A stretch of 12,546 nt of DNA from Armatimonadota bacterium (GCA_026392135.1 JAPLCR010000293.1:1-12546); one strand, 5' to 3'. Positions 1 to 7,529 are shown, counted from the stretch's first letter. Program-made: numbers and translations. Notes: generated by a model not told the origin, from the sequence alone.

Positions 1-32
1 AATGCGTTTGACGACTATTTAAGGAGAACACA

Positions 33-1604
33 ATGCAACAACGAACTATCTTAATGTGGGGGCTTCTTTTGCTTGGCAGCCTTTTACTTGTGGGATGCGG
101 GGGCGGTAGTGCCGCCTCCAACAGTGGTGGGAATTTCGCCGATATGAACTTCGGGGACTTGAGCGTTCGGGCAGCATCGACAAATCCCCCCGTGACTTCC
201 AATGGCGGCGGCGTGACAGTGACAGGGCTTAGCGGACAGATTACCCGTATGCAACTCCACTCCAATTCGTTCGCTTTAGTAGGCAAAATTGTGTTTGCAA
301 GCTCCCGTGATGTGAGTTTTGAAATCTATAGCATGAATCCGGATGGCTCTAACCAGACCCGACTCACCAACAACCCTGCGTACGATAAAGAGCCTTTCCT
401 TTCTCCGGATGGAACTAAAATTGTATTTGCAAGTAACCGTGATGGAAGTTTTGAAATCTATAGCATGAATGTAGATGGCTCCAATCAAACACGCCTCACT
501 AGCAACTCGGATAATGATTACACTCCTAAATGGTCACCGGATGGAGCTAGGATTGCGTTTACGAGTGATCGTGATGGGGGTACCGAAATCTATAGCATGA
601 ATGTAGATGGCTCCAATCAAACACGCCTCACTAACGACAATAGTAATGACTCCTCTTCGTGGTCGCCAGATAGCTCCAAAATCGCGTTTAGCAGTAACCA
701 CACTTTGCACAATGAAATTTGGGTGATGAACGCAGATGGCTCCAATAAGATACCGCTCACTAGTAACTCTGCTAATAATGTCGGCTCCTCATGGTCGCCG
801 GATGGAACCCAAATCACGTTTACGAGTAATAAAGATACTCAGAATAACATCTATACGATGAACCCGGATGGCACTCATCTGATACAACTCACTAGCACCG
901 CTGGTAATGGTGCCTCTTCGTGGTCACCCGACGGAAGCAAGATGACATTTTCGAATCAACGCGATGGAAATTGGGAAATCTATACGATGAACCCAGATGG
1001 CTCTCATCAGGTACGCCTCACCTCCAATCCTGCGGATGATGTCATCTCTTGCTGGGGGAAGACAAGCCCTACGCGTACTTTAGTAGGCTCAGGCGGAGAG
1101 ATGGCGGGAAGTTCCTCTGGATTTCTGGTGGGCACTGGGGGCGGGGTTAGCAAAAGTGTATTTACCTTCAGCGTCCCTGACTTCACCGCAATTAGCATGA
1201 AGACCCTGAGCGGTCTGAATAATACTGGAGATAGGCTTGACTTCAGTATTGAAGGGGGGACGGCGGCGGTGAACTTTAGCAAGAGCGGAGTCGCTTACCT
1301 GAACCTCGATGAAGCAAAAGTCGTGAAACCGTTTACGAGCTACTCTGGCAACCTTAATGGGCTATTGGTCAGTTTTGGAGCGCAAATTAGTCAAGGAAAT
1401 GCAGGAAAGATATTCCTTGTTATTCCCTACACCGCTCCGAACCGTTCAGCAGGTCGTCCCAGCGTACAGATTGAGAACGGGATAAAGGTCTATCGCGGTG
1501 CTTTCCCCGCCGCCTTCAATGGTAAGGGCGAGAACATCGCCCCCAATGGCGCGACAGAGATACGAGTTAATGAAAAGACAGGAGCTGTCCTAAGCGTTCG
1601 ATAA
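33..1604 (+). CDS. Lipoprotein with six TolB-like (PD40) beta-propeller repeats
   Basis: Predicted secreted lipoprotein of 523 residues. The N-terminus is a type II signal peptide: a short basic start, a Leu-rich core and the lipobox LVGC with the lipidated Cys at residue 22. Residues about 84-340 hold six tandem repeats of 43-44 residues, each with an EIYxMNxDGSNxxRLT-like segment followed by SWSPDGxxIxF. This is the PD40/TolB-like pattern, and six units fit a complete six-bladed propeller. Residues about 350-523 are Gly/Ser-rich, then beta-like, and I do not recognise them. The start is supported by AAGGAG at 21-26, six bases upstream. The related TolB is a periplasmic partner of Pal, but no tol or pal gene is present here, so this is more likely a surface or periplasmic binding protein of unknown ligand than TolB itself. 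The propeller is certain in outline; the function is not known. Confidence 0.9.
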   Translation: MQQRTILMWGLLLLGSLLLVGCGGGSAASNSGGNFADMNFGDLSVRAASTNPPVTSNGGGVTVTGLSGQITRMQLHSNSFALVGKIVFASSRDVSFEIYSMNPDGSNQTRLTNNPAYDKEPFLSPDGTKIVFASNRDGSFEIYSMNVDGSNQTRLTSNSDNDYTPKWSPDGARIAFTSDRDGGTEIYSMNVDGSNQTRLTNDNSNDSSSWSPDSSKIAFSSNHTLHNEIWVMNADGSNKIPLTSNSANNVGSSWSPDGTQITFTSNKDTQNNIYTMNPDGTHLIQLTSTAGNGASSWSPDGSKMTFSNQRDGNWEIYTMNPDGSHQVRLTSNPADDVISCWGKTSPTRTLVGSGGEMAGSSSGFLVGTGGGVSKSVFTFSVPDFTAISMKTLSGLNNTGDRLDFSIEGGTAAVNFSKSGVAYLNLDEAKVVKPFTSYSGNLNGLLVSFGAQISQGNAGKIFLVIPYTAPNRSAGRPSVQIENGIKVYRGAFPAAFNGKGENIAPNGATEIRVNEKTGAVLSVR

Positions 1605-1622
1605 CTCAAGATGAGCAACATA

Positions 1623-1663
1623 AAAAAAGAGGCAGGGCATACTTACTGCCCTGCCTCTTTTTT
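1623..1663. terminator. Bidirectional rho-independent terminator
   Basis: A perfect 17-bp inverted repeat (1623-1639 with 1647-1663) surrounds a 7-base loop. Each arm has an 11-bp GC-rich part (GAGGCAGGGCA) next to six A:T pairs, so there is a T-run after the stem on both strands. It starts 18 bases after the lipoprotein stop codon and can also end transcripts of the convergent leftward operon. Confidence 0.93.
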
Positions 1664-1679
1664 GTAAGGTACTCACTCG

Positions 1680-1692
1680 TGCTAAACTGTCC
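1680..1692 (+). repeat. 13-bp direct repeat, copy 1
   Basis: TGCTAAACTGTCC, repeated exactly at 1865-1877. Both copies are followed by CT-rich sequence (CACTCTTTT and CACTCTCTTTCTC), so the similarity extends loosely beyond the exact match. Function unknown. Confidence 0.6.
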
Positions 1693-1801
1693 GTAAGAGC
1701 TCACTCTTTTCGGAATGAAGCGCGAAACACGCGAAAAAATGCACACAAGTCCCAAGCTTGGAACTATTCGCACAAGATTCTAATCTCATACCGCTAAGGC
1801 T

Positions 1802-1833
1802 CCTCTCCTTTGCGAAGGAGAGGTTGGGTGAGG
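1802..1833. repeat. Hairpin of dispersed intergenic repeat type
   Basis: A perfect 9-bp stem (CCTCTCCTT, 1802-1810, with AAGGAGAGG, 1815-1823) around the loop TGCG is followed by TTGGGTGAGG. The pattern 'CTCTCC..GGAGAGG-TTGGGTGAGG' resembles short intergenic repeats that are spread through many bacterial genomes. There is no T-run, so it is unlikely to be a terminator. A degenerate, reversed relative may lie at 10965-10995. Confidence 0.55.
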
Positions 1834-1864
1834 TTATGTCAAGATTCCCATAACCCTGAACTCT

Positions 1865-1877
1865 TGCTAAACTGTCC
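1865..1877 (+). repeat. 13-bp direct repeat, copy 2
   Basis: Second exact copy of TGCTAAACTGTCC, in the same orientation, 172 bases beyond the first. The hairpin repeat at 1802-1833 lies between the two copies. Confidence 0.6.
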
Positions 1878-1954
1878 CACTCTCTTTCTCTGAACAGGGC
1901 AGGTGGGGGGGGGCAAAGCTCTAAAGGTTAGCGTGTACCCCACTTTTGGAAGGG

Positions 1955-4411
1955 CTAAGTAGCCATCAATCTACACAGTGCCAGCACCGTCAATATCACC
2001 TCTTCCACGTGCGCCTCTGGTAGGCGAACAGCGGAATCTACAAAGCGTCCCAACAGGCTGACCGCAGACGAATCGGGCATTTCCAACAGAAGTGTGTGAA
2101 GTGCCTGCATAAACCCTACGAATTCGCCTCCTACATACCTTTCTAATAGGATGTTGGTATCCCTATCCGGCAGAGCGGTACGGAACTGTCTTAACAACTC
2201 TTGCAGGGTTTTTGAGAAAGCTTCCTCCCGCCCGAACCCCTCTTGCGACAGTAGGCTATAGACCGCCTCTCCCTCTCCTAAGAGTTTGCCCATTGCAACA
2301 GCAACTTGCTTACGGGCAACCACCGATTCAAGGCTTTGTAGGTGGTGCAAGAGCGGTAGGAGGCTCTCCTCATCTCCAATACGCGCCAACACATCCGCGA
2401 TTGCGGGTAGCAGTATGGGGTCGTTCCCAAAGGTGGCTAGCCTTTCTCTCAAGAGCGGGCGTACTGAACTCCCGTCTAGTTCACCCAGAGCCCTCAAAAG
2501 AGCCAGTAGGAGCGGGCGTGGCGGGTCTGTTTGTAGTTCGCGCACGAGATGCGAAAGCGTGAGTGGGTCGCCAATCTCTCCCAAGGCGCGTACTAGGCAC
2601 TCCTTCTCCTCCGTGTCGGTGGATGTTTGAAGTAGAGAGAGGAGAGCGCGTGAGACCTCTCCGCCTCCCAAGTCACCTAACGCCTTAATGACGGCACTAC
2701 GCTCACGGCGGTGGAGTGGGCTATCTGTGTCCATTAGCAGGTTTAACAGAGTTGCACACGCCTGTCTATCCCCAATGCGCCCCAATGCGTGCGCTGCCTC
2801 CTCCACTACACCGGAACCTGGATCTCGAATCGCATGAAGTAGTGCCTCCACCGCACTCACATCGCCAATTTCACCAAGCGCGTGTGCCGCTTCAATGCGT
2901 ATCTCTGGGTTTGGGTCACGCAGAGCCGTCTCTAGTTCGCTTACTGCCATCGTGGTACGAGCTACCCCTAATGCCTCTGTCGCCTTTAGTTTCTCCTCTA
3001 TGTCTCCTGAGCGTTGTAGGCGGCGAATCGACTGTACAATACGCGGGTTTGCGCGGGTCAACTGCTGTATCACCTCACGAGTTGTAGCAGAACGGGAATC
3101 GTGAACTCCGCGGAGGAGGAAAAGAGCACTGAATCGCAGGGTTGAACTGACTAAAAAAGTAAGGTGAAAGTTAAGCCAGATGTTGCCTAGAAAGTGGGCA
3201 CTCCACCCCTCCATACTCTTCATGAGTACGCTGCCGACCATTGGTGCAAGCCCACCCGTCAAGCCCGTAACTGCCGACATAGTAGCGACGTAGATAGGAG
3301 TTTTTTGGCTTGGGCTAAGCGAGATAAGTAGGTTGAACTGCGTGAGTTGTACCCCTGCCCATGATAAGCCTCCCATGAGGTGAACCGAACAGAGTAGAAG
3401 GAGCATCATGCTCGGTCTGCTCTGGTTTACCATTATCCAGTACCAGGGGAGGGTCGCTGTTCCAAACGCGCCAATCACCAGTAGAGGCTTGTTGCCGAAT
3501 CTATCTGAGAGATACCCCCATAAAGGCATCGAGGCAAGGCTAGCGATACTCGTCATTGTCGCGAATACCTGTAGCTGGGTGTAGTTGACATTCAGGTTCT
3601 TCACTGCGTAGACCATGTAGAATGGCGCGGCGAAGTTTTGCCCTAGCCCGAATATCACATTGAACAGCATCAGGCGCATGAAGTTTTTGTCGGTGAAGGG
3701 CGTTTTGTAGTAGGCAATAACCCCCGCTAATCCCTGTGGGGCATCTTCGCGCGGTGGGGCAGGGTGGCGTGGCGGCTCCGGTTGTCTTAGCAGGCAGACG
3801 AATGAGGCGATACCTCCTAGTATCGCTACTCCAAAGAGGATCCCATAACCGACGCGCCCATAGTCGTGCTGTCTAGTGGTAAAGTCGAGAAACTTCGCGG
3901 CGGGAAGTGCGAGTGCCATACCGACTATCCCCGCTATCATGTTTCTACGCCCGAAGTAGCGTCCGCGATGGTCGGGCGGGACAAGGTCAGACATCCACGA
4001 CATATAGGCAGGCAGAGGGATATTCAAAGCAATATAGGAGAGAGTGAGTAGGATGAGGAAGGGGTAGAGTGCTAAGTGGCGAGGCAGGAAGATAGGCAAG
4101 AGCAGTATGGGAAGCCATAGCCCACGCCCCAAAAGCGAGAACCATGCCGTGATGGACTTTCGGCTCTTCATACGCTCCCCGAAATACGAGGAGACTATCT
4201 GAATAAGCCCCGCAAAAGTAGGTATAGCCGTTACAAGCCCTATAACGAGGTTGTTTGCGCCAAGCCAGAGGGCGAAGCCTACAAGGAATATACCCGTAGT
4301 AAGCGTCGCCCAAACAGTGGCGAAGCTAGCCTCATAAGTGGCGATGCGTAGCCCACGCAGAACTTCGAGCCTGTTAAGCTCTTTTGCGCCGTCTCCGTCG
4401 TTGGGTTTCAT
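1955..4411 (-). CDS. MFS transporter fused to C-terminal HEAT repeats
   Basis: 818-residue fusion. Residues about 25-435 form a major facilitator superfamily transporter with about 12 hydrophobic segments. The loop motif DLVPPDHRGRYFGRR lies at 142-156, and the second-half motif GYLSDRFGNKP, typical after TM8, at 299-309. Residues about 470-710 hold around seven HEAT/PBS-lyase-like helical repeats (units such as IEAAHALGEIGD, EEAAHALGRIGD, CLVRALGEIGD), followed by a helical tail. Ordinary MFS proteins are about 400-450 residues, so the HEAT part almost doubles the length and is predicted to be cytoplasmic, as a protein-interaction or regulatory platform. The start is supported by AGGAG at 4416-4420, four bases before the ATG. 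It is the last gene of the leftward operon, 47 bases after the VanW-glycosyltransferase gene. Substrate and direction of transport are unknown. Confidence 0.92.
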   Translation of the reverse strand: MKPNDGDGAKELNRLEVLRGLRIATYEASFATVWATLTTGIFLVGFALWLGANNLVIGLVTAIPTFAGLIQIVSSYFGERMKSRKSITAWFSLLGRGLWLPILLLPIFLPRHLALYPFLILLTLSYIALNIPLPAYMSWMSDLVPPDHRGRYFGRRNMIAGIVGMALALPAAKFLDFTTRQHDYGRVGYGILFGVAILGGIASFVCLLRQPEPPRHPAPPREDAPQGLAGVIAYYKTPFTDKNFMRLMLFNVIFGLGQNFAAPFYMVYAVKNLNVNYTQLQVFATMTSIASLASMPLWGYLSDRFGNKPLLVIGAFGTATLPWYWIMVNQSRPSMMLLLLCSVHLMGGLSWAGVQLTQFNLLISLSPSQKTPIYVATMSAVTGLTGGLAPMVGSVLMKSMEGWSAHFLGNIWLNFHLTFLVSSTLRFSALFLLRGVHDSRSATTREVIQQLTRANPRIVQSIRRLQRSGDIEEKLKATEALGVARTTMAVSELETALRDPNPEIRIEAAHALGEIGDVSAVEALLHAIRDPGSGVVEEAAHALGRIGDRQACATLLNLLMDTDSPLHRRERSAVIKALGDLGGGEVSRALLSLLQTSTDTEEKECLVRALGEIGDPLTLSHLVRELQTDPPRPLLLALLRALGELDGSSVRPLLRERLATFGNDPILLPAIADVLARIGDEESLLPLLHHLQSLESVVARKQVAVAMGKLLGEGEAVYSLLSQEGFGREEAFSKTLQELLRQFRTALPDRDTNILLERYVGGEFVGFMQALHTLLLEMPDSSAVSLLGRFVDSAVRLPEAHVEEVILTVLALCRLMAT

Positions 4412-4458
4412 ACTGCTCCTAATGTGCGCGTTGTGAGAACCATCCCTGTAAGCCTACC

Positions 4459-6219
4459 TCAATCAAGGCTTAAAACTTCACGCAAGGCTTCGTATAGCAT
4501 CTCAGAGTCGCCAAATTCGACAGGATACCACCCATTACTGGAAGGTAGACCGCACTCATGTGTTGCTATTACGGGGATTCCGCGTGCCATCGCTTCTAGT
4601 AAGATACGCGGCTTGTCTTCAATGAGAGCCGGCTGAACCACGCACCCAATGTCTTGCCAAAAACTGTCTGCACAGGAGGCACGTGTTACCAAAATCCCCT
4701 CCCAGAAGTCCTCTCCCTCCAAATCACGCCCCAAAGTTCGCAACTTCCAACCGCCTCGCTTTACCGCTTCTCGTACCTCAAATGCACCTTTACGTGCAAC
4801 TGTTGGACCCGGAAACAGTATCGTCTTCCCTGTTGAAGGGGAAGGCGTAGCATTAGGGAGTCTCCATTCGAGCGGTAGCGTTCGATGTGGTGAACGGTTC
4901 ACTAGAAAACGGTGGGGCGTTACCCACTGCCTTGCCGCGCTCAAAGCGAGTGCCTCTGCACTCTGTAGCCAGAAGGGAGAGCGGAAATCGCCCAGCGTAG
5001 TACGTTCAGGGAATCGCTTCAGTGCCGCATCAAGGTCAGTGTGAAGTTCAGTAAGACTTCTGCGCGTCATTAAAACGTCGAATGTCCGTCCGCCAAGGTG
5101 TCCCTCATGCCATAAGAAGGGCAGAAGAGGCAACGCTATGCAGAGATGAGTAATATCAGGCGTAAGCGAACGAGCATAGGCTTTCGCGAGGGCTTTGGAG
5201 CCTGTAAGGAGGGCGGTCTGCCGTTCCGCGCCCTGCTCCGCCAGTGCCCGTACCTGATATGCTCGTCGTAGTGTCTCCAACGTCGCTGTGTGTATTTCCG
5301 TATATTCTGGCAGACTCCACACATAGTGCGGACGCTTCCAGCGTCGTCCGTCCAAAGGTAGGCAGACTATGTCGTGCTTTTGATAGAGGCTCTGCACATA
5401 CTCCTCAAACTCTGCCCAACTCTCCTCAAGTAGAAAGGCAGTTCGGCGGACTTCGTTCTCGTTATAGAGGGTTGAGGGAAGTGTCGTCTTATGACGGAAG
5501 CAAGAGGTACGCCCACAACTCTGACAACTATGCGCTGCCACATCAATCGTTTTGCGAGGCGGGGATGTGAGTTGAATGAGCGCGGTAGCATTCACTTTTT
5601 GCGGTGGGGCTTCTCTGCTGGAAACGCGCACAATCAGGCTGTCTGCGGTCAACTCCGCATGAAGCACGATGTCTTTTTGCGGACGGAAGCGCAGGTCAAG
5701 GTAGTTCCAGTAGACGGTGGCATCTCTCCCTTGCTCTGCCACAGAGCCCGGCACTACACGTGTATGAGGGTGGCGTTCGACGATATCCGCTCCCATTTTA
5801 AGCGCAACATCGTAGAGAGCATTGGAGAGTTGGCATAAGCCACCTCCGATAGCAGGGACGAGGCAACCCTCGGAAATCTGCCGTCCGTCCACATAGCCGC
5901 GTCTACGTGTCGCTCGCCCTATCTGATTCCAGAAACTGAACACCGAGCCGGCACGTACCTCGATATGCTGTAGATGCCGCGTCGCAATACGCAGGTTGTG
6001 GACTTTCCCAAGTTGGAGACTGCGCTCCGAAAGCGTTTCGTCTACCCAGAGAGGCGTGATAGATTCGGCGATAGAGAACAGGTAGTCGCTTCCCTCTGTT
6101 TGAGAGTGAGAAGGCGTGGGGAAACGCGTGTCTTGAATACTGCGTTGCACTTTGAGAAGGGTCGATTTGGTAAGGAAAACCGCCTCTTTTATAAGAGTAG
6201 GTTTGGAAGGCTCATCCAT
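4459..6219 (-). CDS. VanW-domain protein fused to GT-B glycosyltransferase (GT4-like)
   Basis: 586-residue fusion without an evident signal peptide or membrane segment. Residues about 70-200 match the VanW family: GKVHNLRIA (71-79), FSFWNQIGRATRRRGY (94-109), the hallmark GGGLCQLSNALYD (125-137), ERHPHTR (148-154) and DATVYWNYLDLRF (166-178). A linker has Cys232, Cys235, Cys240 and His243 (CxxCx4CxxH), a possible metal site. Residues about 275-586 look like a GT-B glycosyltransferase: a first Rossmann-like half ends near VTPHRFLVNRS (433-443), and the second half carries FPGPTVARKGA and ALIEDKPRILLEAMARGIPV, in which Glu534 and Glu542 form the EX7E motif of group 1 (GT4-type) enzymes. VanW occurs in some vancomycin-resistance clusters, but its activity is not established; donor and acceptor sugars are unknown here. 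AAGGA at 6228-6232 lies eight bases before the ATG. Middle gene of the leftward operon. Confidence 0.88.
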   Translation of the reverse strand: MDEPSKPTLIKEAVFLTKSTLLKVQRSIQDTRFPTPSHSQTEGSDYLFSIAESITPLWVDETLSERSLQLGKVHNLRIATRHLQHIEVRAGSVFSFWNQIGRATRRRGYVDGRQISEGCLVPAIGGGLCQLSNALYDVALKMGADIVERHPHTRVVPGSVAEQGRDATVYWNYLDLRFRPQKDIVLHAELTADSLIVRVSSREAPPQKVNATALIQLTSPPRKTIDVAAHSCQSCGRTSCFRHKTTLPSTLYNENEVRRTAFLLEESWAEFEEYVQSLYQKHDIVCLPLDGRRWKRPHYVWSLPEYTEIHTATLETLRRAYQVRALAEQGAERQTALLTGSKALAKAYARSLTPDITHLCIALPLLPFLWHEGHLGGRTFDVLMTRRSLTELHTDLDAALKRFPERTTLGDFRSPFWLQSAEALALSAARQWVTPHRFLVNRSPHRTLPLEWRLPNATPSPSTGKTILFPGPTVARKGAFEVREAVKRGGWKLRTLGRDLEGEDFWEGILVTRASCADSFWQDIGCVVQPALIEDKPRILLEAMARGIPVIATHECGLPSSNGWYPVEFGDSEMLYEALREVLSLD

Positions 6220-6314
6220 TTTCGTTATCCTTGAATGGGAGCGAACGGGAGGACAGTAGTGCCTATGTAGTTGGACGAAACACTTTACGGATGAGTTTCA
6301 AATTTGGTCTCGCA
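6220..6314 (-). other. Intergenic spacer inside leftward operon
   Basis: A 95-base gap between the APH-like gene and the VanW-glycosyltransferase gene. It holds the AAGGA ribosome site of the latter (6228-6232). I see no terminator and no convincing internal promoter, which fits read-through between the two genes. Confidence 0.5.
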
Positions 6315-7274
6315 TTAGCCTTCCGCTGTTAACAATACGCGCTTCACGCAACGCGGCACGGCGAGTGCCTCTTCCGTTTCGTAGGGGGTATCTGTTCCTT
6401 GAACAGCGAGCCGCCATGTGAGGGCGCGATTCATACCTACCACTTTCTGCGACAACGCGAAAGTCTCTTGCAGAGTCTCCAGAGGCGCGTAGTCTGTCCA
6501 CTGATTCAGATAGAGGTCTCGCAAAGCGCAAATCTCCGGCGCGGTCTCCTCGCGCTCTAAAGTGTGCGCTATCATCCGCAGAGTAATATCTATTGTGAAG
6601 AAGGGGTGCGAAACACAGCAGTCGCCCCAGTCTATAAAGCGGTACGCGCCGTCCTGAACGAAGATGTTACCATCGTGGAAATCGTCGTGATTGAGGGTGT
6701 CGGGTATCCCGTATCCCGCCAACTCATCACACTGATTCGCAAGAGTAGGCAGTAAATCCTGCACACGCCGGTACTCCTCTTCTGTCAGTCCGTCGGGATG
6801 CCCGATAAACATCGCTCTCTCATCCTCAAGCAACTCCGCGAACCGCTCGGTAAGGAGGTGTGAACGCCTGTCCATAGCGCCCAATACGCGCAGTTCCGCC
6901 GTCTGGTACTGGAATCGCTGTTGGAAAGCCGCATAGTTCGGCAGTAACGCCTCCCAGTGTTTCAGGTCTCTATCCTCGCGAAATAGGGAGCGCAGAGAGA
7001 CTCCCGCTGAGCGCATGAGCATAAAGCCGTTTTCGCCGTCCGTAGCTAGAAGTTCAGGAAGCCACTGCGGAAACTCCCGCATGAAGTAGGGAAGGAGGCG
7101 CGATTCGTTTGCGATAGGCGAGGTCTGCACCTTAAAGTAGAGGTCTTCTCCCTCTACAGGTATTCGATAGACGCTTGCCCAGGGTCTCTCTCGAAAGACC
7201 TCCGGCGCGTCCGTCTTTTGAAACCCAAAGCGTTTTAGCGTTGCCTCAAGCCACTCTTTGTGAGTCTCATTCAT
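6315..7274 (-). CDS. Aminoglycoside phosphotransferase (APH)/choline kinase-family protein
   Basis: 319-residue kinase-fold phosphotransferase that should transfer the gamma-phosphate of ATP to a small-molecule hydroxyl. The nucleotide lysine is probably Lys48 in LYFKV, with Glu57 as its likely partner. The catalytic loop is HDDFHDGNIFV (196-206), matching the family pattern HxDxHxxN with Asp198 and Asn203, and the metal-binding motif is RFIDWGD (212-218). The length is normal for the family. These folds include antibiotic kinases, choline, homoserine and fructosamine kinases, and the substrate cannot be told from the motifs, so a resistance role is only one possibility. The ATG start has only a weak purine-rich ribosome site. 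It is the first gene of the leftward operon and is divergent from the LCP gene. Confidence 0.85.
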   Translation of the reverse strand: MNETHKEWLEATLKRFGFQKTDAPEVFRERPWASVYRIPVEGEDLYFKVQTSPIANESRLLPYFMREFPQWLPELLATDGENGFMLMRSAGVSLRSLFREDRDLKHWEALLPNYAAFQQRFQYQTAELRVLGAMDRRSHLLTERFAELLEDERAMFIGHPDGLTEEEYRRVQDLLPTLANQCDELAGYGIPDTLNHDDFHDGNIFVQDGAYRFIDWGDCCVSHPFFTIDITLRMIAHTLEREETAPEICALRDLYLNQWTDYAPLETLQETFALSQKVVGMNRALTWRLAVQGTDTPYETEEALAVPRCVKRVLLTAEG

Positions 7275-7334
7275 CTGTTTTCTACCACTTCAGTCTCTCT
7301 AGTCAGCTCCTATTTAAGTGATGTGCTTTCTCGT

Positions 7335-7389
7335 TTTGAGGAAAGTCACACCGTTTTCTGTACGCAGTTCTGCCTCAAATTAGTGTGAC
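7335..7389. other. Interleaved inverted repeats (possible pseudoknot or operator)
   Basis: TTTGAGG (7335-7341) is complementary to CCTCAAA (7373-7379), and GTCACAC (7345-7351) is complementary to GTGTGAC (7383-7389). The order is A-B-A'-B', with three bases between A and B and three between A' and B', so the two stems cross as in a pseudoknot or represent alternative hairpins. It lies upstream of the rightward promoter, so only a leftward transcript (the 5' leader of the operon) could carry it as RNA. The arms could instead be protein-binding half-sites or chance. Confidence 0.35.
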
Positions 7390-7500
7390 ACATAGAGAGG
7401 CACAACGCCTCATTCTTGAGAATATTTGGCGTAGACCTGATAGCATACTCGCTAAAGTCGCGGTTGGTAGGCTCAAGCTTCGACATTATTACCACACTCC

Positions 7501-7529
7501 TTGACAAATAGTTTTCTATACTCTATATT
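7501..7529 (+). promoter_or_regulatory. Sigma-A (sigma70-type) promoter of the LCP gene
   Basis: A perfect -35 box TTGACA (7501-7506) and a -10 box TATATT (7524-7529, one base off TATAAT) are separated by exactly 17 bases, in an AT-rich stretch. Transcription should begin near 7536, giving a leader of about 47 bases that contains the AAGGAG at 7566-7571. Confidence 0.85.

Larger units (their letters stand above)
1605..1954. other. Convergent intergenic region, non-coding
   Basis: This 350-base gap lies between the two convergent genes ending at 1604 and 1955. It holds the terminator at 1623-1663, two copies of TGCTAAACTGTCC (1680-1692 and 1865-1877), a hairpin of dispersed-repeat type at 1802-1833 and a run of nine G at 1905-1913. 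I see no reading frame with a ribosome site and no RNA gene. Confidence 0.7.

Noticed and set aside
84..1050. Reading the tandem repeats in the first gene as a non-coding satellite
   Set aside because: The period of 129-132 bases is always a multiple of three and encodes conserved propeller blades in an open frame.
33..1604. Naming the propeller lipoprotein TolB
   Set aside because: It lacks the TolB N-terminal domain, is a lipoprotein, and has no tol-pal genes beside it.
2212..3104. Several overlapping rightward reading frames of 69-123 codons
   Set aside because: They lie antisense to the HEAT-repeat part of the transporter gene, show no domain logic and no suitable ribosome sites, and follow from its codon bias.
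4459..6219. Calling the VanW protein part of a vancomycin-resistance cluster
   Set aside because: No vanH, vanA/B ligase, vanX, vanY or VanRS genes are present; the domain alone does not imply resistance.
6315..7274. Naming the phosphotransferase an aminoglycoside-resistance gene
   Set aside because: The motifs define the kinase fold only; many family members act on metabolic substrates.
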